This document shows positions 29,265 to 34,610 of a stretch of 34,610 nucleotides of DNA, piece after piece; the first letter of the stretch is position 1; every line of letters starts with the position of its first letter. The notes below the pieces were generated by a model. It did no database searches. It saw nothing but the letters and a program-made list of their open reading frames with translations, and was not told where the DNA came from. A program made the translations under genes and the position numbers. Source of the DNA: Bacteroidota bacterium (GTDB lineage: Bacteria; Bacteroidota; Bacteroidia; Chitinophagales; Chitinophagaceae); NCBI GenBank assembly GCA_029561305.1, contig JAKQJG010000155.1, positions 1 through 34,610 of the forward strand, written 5' to 3'.

Positions 29265-31421
29265 TTATTTCTTTGGTTGAAAACCAGGGTGCCCGCATTG
29301 CCACAAAACAAATGCAAACTGGTCGGCAAAGTTGGAAAAGGTAACGGTTTTGTCTTCTGTAAAATGACCATTGTCATAATTCACTTTCATCAATACCGGT
29401 TTGCCGGAAGTGCTGTTGTTTTGCATGGCGGCAGCAAACTTACCGGGCTGCCAGGCAATCACCCTGGAGTCATTCCAGCCGGCTACACAAAGTACAGCGG
29501 GGTAAGCCGTATTGGGTTGTACATGCTGCACACCATCCATTTCATACAAGGCACGGCATTCCACGCTGTCGGTAACCGTACCAAATTCAGGAATATTTAC
29601 CGGGCCATTGGCACCAAATTCCAGCCGCAGGGCATTGGCACATCCTACATTACAGATAGCTGCGGCAAATAAGTCGGGTCTTTCTGTGATAGCCCTTGTA
29701 ATGAGAATGCCACCGGCGCTGGTGCCGGTGCCAGCCATTTTTTCTTTACTGGTATAACCCTGTGCCACCATGTATTCTGCACAACTGATAAAGTCTTTCC
29801 AGGTGTTGGGTTTGGTGGTTTTGTAACCGGCCCTGTACCAGGCTTCCCCTTTTTCGCTGCCGCCCCTTACATGCGGTATTCCGATCACCACCCCCCTAAC
29901 CGCCAGCGCATTTTCTCTTACACTAAACCAGGGTGTGGAGCTGGAGCCATAGGCACCATAGGCATCCAGCAGGCAGGTATTGGAGCCATCGAGTTTGGTT
30001 CCCTTTTTATAAATGATCGACAGCGGAATCATCTCTCCATCATGCCCCTTCACTTCCACTTCTTTTACCTCCAGGTCTTTATACTTTGCAGGATACACGG
30101 GAGGTTTGTTGAGCAGGCCGGGTGTAAAAGCATTGGTGGCAGCATCAAAATCAAACTCTGTGTAAGGCTTTATCCAGGATGTGATACCAACCCTGCAGCG
30201 GTTGGTTTTACTGTCTGTTACAGAAATATCCACGGTTCCTGAAAAAGGAAGTTTAACTGGGGTGGTTTGCTTTGTTCTTAAATTGTATTTGCTCACATGA
30301 TTATTGATGCCATCACTGTGCACTATCAGCAGGTAGTCTTTGCAGTTAGTAAAGTATTCCAGCGTTTGGTTGTTTTTTTCCGGGGCGATCACCGTGGCAT
30401 TTGACCAATTGGGATTGCTGACAGGAGCCGAAATGAGCTTATAATTTTTTGCATTGCTATAAGTGATGCCATAAGCTGTATTACCAATTACACCAAAACT
30501 CCGTACCAGTTTATCTTCTGCCCTGCATAAAGGTTTCCAGTTTATTTTCTTATTATTTAGCTCAGCAATGGGCGCAGAATAGGCCACTATCTCGGGTTGC
30601 ACACTGCCGGTACCGGAAAAAATATATTGGGGTGCATCCTTAGATAGATAAACAAAAGGATATACAGCCGGTTCGATATTCAATTCGGGATAACTGCCAT
30701 TGCTGAAGAAATCGATATCATTTTCCTGTACATCACCCACTTTGTGCATTTTGCTTTTAGGATTCAGGCGGGAGTTGGGATCTTTATTGTCTGCATTCTG
30801 TATCCACATATAGCAAAAGCTTTTGCTGTCGTAGGTCCAGGTATTAAATCCTGCGCTGGGGAAAACAGAGTCTTTTAAAAACTGCCTGGTATCCACATTC
30901 ATTACTTTTATCACATCCACTTCGGCTCCTTCCTGTGTGTAAGAGATGGCTATTTTTTTTCCATCAAAACTTGGTATGCCCGAGCTGAGTGTGAGCGTTT
31001 TGCCGGCGATATAAGCAGAGGGGTCAAACAGTAATACCTCTTTCCCGTTCATGCCTTCCCGGTAGTAGAGTTTGCCTACTTTTTCACCGGGCATTGTTTT
31101 GCGGTAAAAAAGCCTGCCGCCTTCATACATCACATTGCGTATCCTGGCTGGCTGCAGTTTATCGAGTTGCACCCATTCGGCAATCAGTTCGTCCCTGCCA
31201 TTGAGATTATTGAGGATGGAGTTGGTATAATCAGCCTGCGACTTAAACCAGCCGCTTACCTCCGGCTCACTGATATGTTCCATCCAGCGGTAAGGATCAT
31301 GGTAGGTAACGCCAAAATAAGTGTCGGAACTATCCACGGTTTTGCTGGGTGGATACTTGTATTGTGCAGCGGCTGTAACTGCAAAACAAATTACAAGCGA
31401 AAACAGGAAATGCTTTTTCAT
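29265..31421 (-). CDS. Prolyl oligopeptidase (S9) family serine peptidase
   Basis: 718 residues with a signal peptide (about 1-19, ending TAAAQ), so probably periplasmic. A beta-propeller (about 60-420) follows SDTYFGVTYHDPYRWME. The alpha/beta-hydrolase catalytic domain (about 450-718) has the nucleophile Ser in GTGTSAGGILI, the Asp in AGWNDSRV and the His in YDNGHF. These are the three catalytic residues of prolyl endopeptidase-like enzymes, which cut after Pro in short peptides. Length and order are normal. Monocistronic. Confidence 0.95.
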   Translation of the reverse strand: MKKHFLFSLVICFAVTAAAQYKYPPSKTVDSSDTYFGVTYHDPYRWMEHISEPEVSGWFKSQADYTNSILNNLNGRDELIAEWVQLDKLQPARIRNVMYEGGRLFYRKTMPGEKVGKLYYREGMNGKEVLLFDPSAYIAGKTLTLSSGIPSFDGKKIAISYTQEGAEVDVIKVMNVDTRQFLKDSVFPSAGFNTWTYDSKSFCYMWIQNADNKDPNSRLNPKSKMHKVGDVQENDIDFFSNGSYPELNIEPAVYPFVYLSKDAPQYIFSGTGSVQPEIVAYSAPIAELNNKKINWKPLCRAEDKLVRSFGVIGNTAYGITYSNAKNYKLISAPVSNPNWSNATVIAPEKNNQTLEYFTNCKDYLLIVHSDGINNHVSKYNLRTKQTTPVKLPFSGTVDISVTDSKTNRCRVGITSWIKPYTEFDFDAATNAFTPGLLNKPPVYPAKYKDLEVKEVEVKGHDGEMIPLSIIYKKGTKLDGSNTCLLDAYGAYGSSSTPWFSVRENALAVRGVVIGIPHVRGGSEKGEAWYRAGYKTTKPNTWKDFISCAEYMVAQGYTSKEKMAGTGTSAGGILITRAITERPDLFAAAICNVGCANALRLEFGANGPVNIPEFGTVTDSVECRALYEMDGVQHVQPNTAYPAVLCVAGWNDSRVIAWQPGKFAAAMQNNSTSGKPVLMKVNYDNGHFTEDKTVTFSNFADQFAFVLWQCGHPGFQPKK

Positions 31422-31703
31422 GATTGGGGATCATTTTTATGTTTGGAAATAACTGGCTGGTCAAGTTACAATTAAAGCGCATATATAAAGCAATCAATTT
31501 TTACCTGTATTGTATTTCCATGGGAAAACAACTGCCATCCTTGTGAAAAACTGGCTATTCAAACTACCACTGGCAAAAATATTTATGGGATAGGGTTCGG
31601 TGATTGCGGAATTTGAATTAATTTTCTGTACTTGCTTTTACAAAGATCCATATAACATTACCAGTTTCTAACCATTACCACATACACTTTTAACCAGCAT
31701 ACC

Positions 31704-32459
31704 ATGACCCCACAATTCATCCCCGGCATTTACAACTACTGCGACCGCTGGTGTGAGCGCTGCACCTATACCGGCCGCTGCAGAAATTTTGAAGGCCCGC
31801 TTACAGAAAAGACCGACGTCAATAACGAAGAATTCTGGAACAGCATTGCCAGCAATTTTGCGAAGACAAAAGAACTGCTGTACAAAGCTGCGGCTGAAAG
31901 AGGTATTGACCTGGATACCGTGATTAGTGAAGAAGAAAAAAAAGCCCATGCTAAAAAAGAAGCTGACCTGGATAAAAAAATAGGGCAGCACCCGGTAGTG
32001 CAACTATGCAAACAATATGAAGGTATTGTTTTAACTTTTTTTGAATCTGAATTCCGCAAAGAGCTGGTGGATAAAAACCGGGAATTGGTAAACCAACTGC
32101 AGATGGGTATTCAAACAGAAGACAAAGTGGTACACACGATGGCCAACTGTGGCGATTGTGAAGAGATCATACAATGGTACGTTTTCTTTATTGATGTAAA
32201 ACTTCAGAGGGCACTTCATAGCCTGCAGGATGAAACAGACAATGATGATGGTTACCCCAAAGACAGTGATGGCAGCGCCAAAGTGGCACTTGTTGCCATT
32301 GAAAGAAGCATTGCCGCCTGGTTGTTATTATATCAATTGCTTCCCTCTTGCGAGGACAGTGCATTGAAAGCGCTTGCCTTGCTGAGCCGTATTAAAAACC
32401 TTGCGCTGGAAACATTTCCCCATGCCATGCAATTTAAAAGACCGGGGTTTGATGAGTAA
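31704..32459 (+). CDS. Conserved-looking protein with N-terminal Cys cluster, function unknown
   Basis: 251 residues, start ATG at 31704. The N-terminus reads IYNYCDRWCERCTYTGRCRNF, placing Cys13, Cys17, Cys20 and Cys26 in a C-x3-C-x2-C-x5-C spacing that could bind zinc or an Fe-S cluster. A charged helical region follows (about 45-125, many Lys/Glu), then another NCGDCEE pair near residue 150 and a hydrophobic C-terminal helix around 200-235. No signal peptide. I recall similar unannotated Bacteroidota proteins but no named family. It stands alone between divergent or unrelated genes. Confidence 0.75.
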   Translation: MTPQFIPGIYNYCDRWCERCTYTGRCRNFEGPLTEKTDVNNEEFWNSIASNFAKTKELLYKAAAERGIDLDTVISEEEKKAHAKKEADLDKKIGQHPVVQLCKQYEGIVLTFFESEFRKELVDKNRELVNQLQMGIQTEDKVVHTMANCGDCEEIIQWYVFFIDVKLQRALHSLQDETDNDDGYPKDSDGSAKVALVAIERSIAAWLLLYQLLPSCEDSALKALALLSRIKNLALETFPHAMQFKRPGFDE

Positions 32460-32727
32460 AAGATGAAACAAATAGTACGATATATTCAAGTGATTTAAGT
32501 AGTACTGTACCATTTTTACAGGTATAATGTCAAAACGTTTTTATAAAAAATACTATTTAAAATATTCACCCAAAATTAGAATTCTGTTTAACTATAAATA
32601 TCATAGCAGGATGTTTGTTCAGTTATATTGCCCAATATTTAAACAGTAATAAACAAATATAAAACTGCTCCTGTTCGTATTTGGCGGTAAAAACAACCCA
32701 CCTTACTTTTAACCCTCAAACCTGCGT

Positions 32728-34610
32728 ATGAAAAAAATCTGCTTCCTGCTTTGCTTTACATTAATATCCCTGTGTGCTGATGCCTCTGTTAATTTCTGGA
32801 CGGGTTCTGAGATGTCTAACAACTGGTCTGATCCCGCTAACTGGGCTAATGGTGTTCCAACAGTTAACGATACCGTTTTTTTTGATGGGGTTACTGCCAC
32901 TGTAAATGTGGATGTAAACCCCAACATTGCTGGTTTGCAGATCATCAACAACAGTACGGTTGTATTAAGCAGCGGCGCTGTTACTTTGCTCACCATTGGC
33001 AATGTGAGTGTTTCGGGGCTTACGGTGTTCAGGATTAGCGCCGGCAGCAGTTTCACCATCGAAGGTACTACTGCCTCCAGGGGAGTTTCCATCCAAACCT
33101 TTGGCAACTTTACCACAACCAATGCAGTAATAGAGGGTACTTTTATTTTCGGTGTTTTTACCTGCACCTGGAATGTCAACTCCTTTCCAGCCAGTTTTTG
33201 TAACACCAGCATATCCGGCACCGTTATAGTAGCTGCTGGCAATACAGGATCGGTAATGAACGGAGGTATCAGTAACGGTAATGCCGGAACAATCAGCTTT
33301 CTAAATGGCTCCATACTCAACTGGCAACGCAGCGGCGGCAGTGCCCCCAATGCGCATTATACAAATGGATCATTGATCAGTGTAAAAGGCATTACCGGCA
33401 GTAATATGAACTTTAACAGCAGTGCACGTTTTGACGGCCTGCTGGTATGGGATTGCCCTGCGCAAACGGTAAGCGGTTCAAGTGCTCTCCTGTTGCCAGC
33501 TTCTAATATGGTAATGGACAGTGTAAGGATTGTAAACACAGGTTCCGGCTCCGTAAGAATGAGCACTAACCCAAATGGTTACACTATTAATTCGCTGGAA
33601 GTAAACGGGGGCAACCTGGAACTGGCTGCACCCAATAGTAACAGCAATAACCTGAAAGACACGATTACAAATGAATTTAAGATTACCGGGGGCACGGTGT
33701 ATGGCAATGCTACTTTTAACTTTGACAATCTTGGCGCTGCTTATCCCAATACGCTGATAGTAAAAGGCAGATTTACCATGACGGGCGGTACGCTGGATTT
33801 TACCAACCGCAACGCTGGAAATTTACCGGGTGGTGCATTTTTAATGCAGGTTAGGGGCGATGTATTGCAAACAGGCGGACGCATACAAGCTACCAAAGGT
33901 TTTGACGGGCAAAATGTACTGGAGATGAATGGCAGCACTTTGCAAAACCTTTCTGTAATTGATATGACAGATACCATTTCATTGGTGGTGAACAATGCAC
34001 AGGGTGTATCATTGCAAAACAACCTTTTGTTGCCATTTAAACTGCAGTTACAAAATGGATGGCTCCAGCTTAATCAATACAATGCATCCGTTGCCGCTGG
34101 CCGGGTATCCCAAACTGCTGGAACTCCATTACCTGCTATCATTACCAATAGCACTGGTAAGCTTACAGTTAGCAATGTAACCGGCAGCCAGTTGTTCCCG
34201 GTAGCGCCTTTTGCCACAGGCTATAATGCCGTTACTATTAACAACAGTAGTGCATCTCCCAAAAACTACAGTGTAAGAGTGGCGCTTGGACTTGAGCCAG
34301 GAGGCAATATTGATATTCTAAAAACCATCAACCGTACCTGGAATATCAGTGCAGGCGTTCCCGTTACCGATCAAACCACCTCACTTATCTTTAACTATGC
34401 CGACAGTGAAAGGGTTGTGGGTGCCACTGCAGACCCTGCCGCAGCAATGGTACTTGGGCATTATACCAGCGGGTGGATATATGATCCTGCGGCTCCGGTA
34501 CTGCCAGCTGGCGGACCAGGAGCTTTTACGGCCGGGCCTTTTGTTCCTGCCAGTCTTGATTCTTCCTTTATCATAGGTAATACCGGTTTTATTGCTGCAA
34601 TTGCCGGCAC
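32728..34610 (+). CDS. Large secreted beta-rich surface protein (runs off right edge)
   Basis: 627 residues visible and still open at the window end. Signal peptide (1-20: KKICFLLCFTLISLCADA). It opens with SVNFWTGSEMSNNWSDPANW, then many short beta-strand units rich in Asn, Gly, Ser and Thr (TVNDTVFFDGV, GGTVYGNATFNF, GGTLDF), a beta-solenoid/adhesin-like composition. Probably exported by the type IX system, but the sorting domain would lie past the edge. A near -7 box TACTTTTA lies at 32704-32711, 16 bases before the ATG. The window is truncated here, not the gene. Confidence 0.85.
   Translation, partial: MKKICFLLCFTLISLCADASVNFWTGSEMSNNWSDPANWANGVPTVNDTVFFDGVTATVNVDVNPNIAGLQIINNSTVVLSSGAVTLLTIGNVSVSGLTVFRISAGSSFTIEGTTASRGVSIQTFGNFTTTNAVIEGTFIFGVFTCTWNVNSFPASFCNTSISGTVIVAAGNTGSVMNGGISNGNAGTISFLNGSILNWQRSGGSAPNAHYTNGSLISVKGITGSNMNFNSSARFDGLLVWDCPAQTVSGSSALLLPASNMVMDSVRIVNTGSGSVRMSTNPNGYTINSLEVNGGNLELAAPNSNSNNLKDTITNEFKITGGTVYGNATFNFDNLGAAYPNTLIVKGRFTMTGGTLDFTNRNAGNLPGGAFLMQVRGDVLQTGGRIQATKGFDGQNVLEMNGSTLQNLSVIDMTDTISLVVNNAQGVSLQNNLLLPFKLQLQNGWLQLNQYNASVAAGRVSQTAGTPLPAIITNSTGKLTVSNVTGSQLFPVAPFATGYNAVTINNSSASPKNYSVRVALGLEPGGNIDILKTINRTWNISAGVPVTDQTTSLIFNYADSERVVGATADPAAAMVLGHYTSGWIYDPAAPVLPAGGPGAFTAGPFVPASLDSSFIIGNTGFIAAIAG

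Noticed and set aside
32709-34022. Several minus-strand open frames at the right edge
   Set aside because: All are antisense to the continuous plus-strand surface protein that begins at 32728 and stays open to the window end.
1-34610. CRISPR array, rRNA, insertion sequence
   Set aside because: No regularly spaced repeats, no rRNA-like sequence, and no transposase with terminal inverted repeats were found on reading both strands.

Overview
The window reads as chromosome of a member of the Bacteroidota, most likely Chitinophagaceae. This rests on protein family types (a T9SS-type C-terminal sorting domain, DUF4251, Bacteroidota-style lipoproteins and a human-like type II isocitrate dehydrogenase) and on Bacteroidota -7 boxes of the form TANNTTTG in front of many genes. 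The genus cannot be fixed from the sequence alone.

Layout, left to right. 1-2816: a truncated thyA (minus), an SSAT-like acetyltransferase and a large lipoprotein. 2929-5555: two NADP-type isocitrate dehydrogenases from different subfamilies in tandem, each with its own promoter. 5636-6602: a small membrane protein and a TonB-C-domain lipoprotein. 6744-9134 (minus): a compact sulfur operon (rhodanese, two DUF2892-type membrane proteins, a DUF6132-like protein, thioredoxin and a split YeeE/YedE thiosulfate-type transporter). It is divergent from mnmA (9395-10495), the tRNA 2-thiouridylase that consumes persulfide sulfur. 10565-11311: a lipoprotein.

11367-16998: a small integrated mobile element of about 5.6 kb. 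It is bounded by a 17-bp direct repeat whose right copy is the 3' end of a tRNA-Ser(GGA) gene. It carries a tyrosine integrase, a serine recombinase, an unknown two-helix membrane protein, an XRE-type regulator with a palindromic operator, a 55-residue coiled-coil protein, a probable HUH-type Rep/relaxase, a 560-bp non-coding stretch with a strong hairpin, and a 160-residue unknown. Both ends carry the same paired GTGCTAAA repeats and an ATTGA-N3-TCAAT motif, probably integrase arm sites. The element is visibly more AT-rich than the flanks. It is the accessory and least described part of the window.

17107-34610: chromosomal genes again: tatD, a polysaccharide deacetylase, gltX, an unusual ABC ATPase/membrane protein pair, a stand-alone B12-binding protein, a secreted T9SS cargo protein, a small membrane protein, an M23 peptidase, a DUF4251 lipoprotein, a rhomboid protease with long extensions, an S9 prolyl oligopeptidase, a Cys-cluster protein of unknown function, and the start of a large secreted surface protein that runs off the right edge. 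All functions are inferred by reading the sequence; no database search was run.
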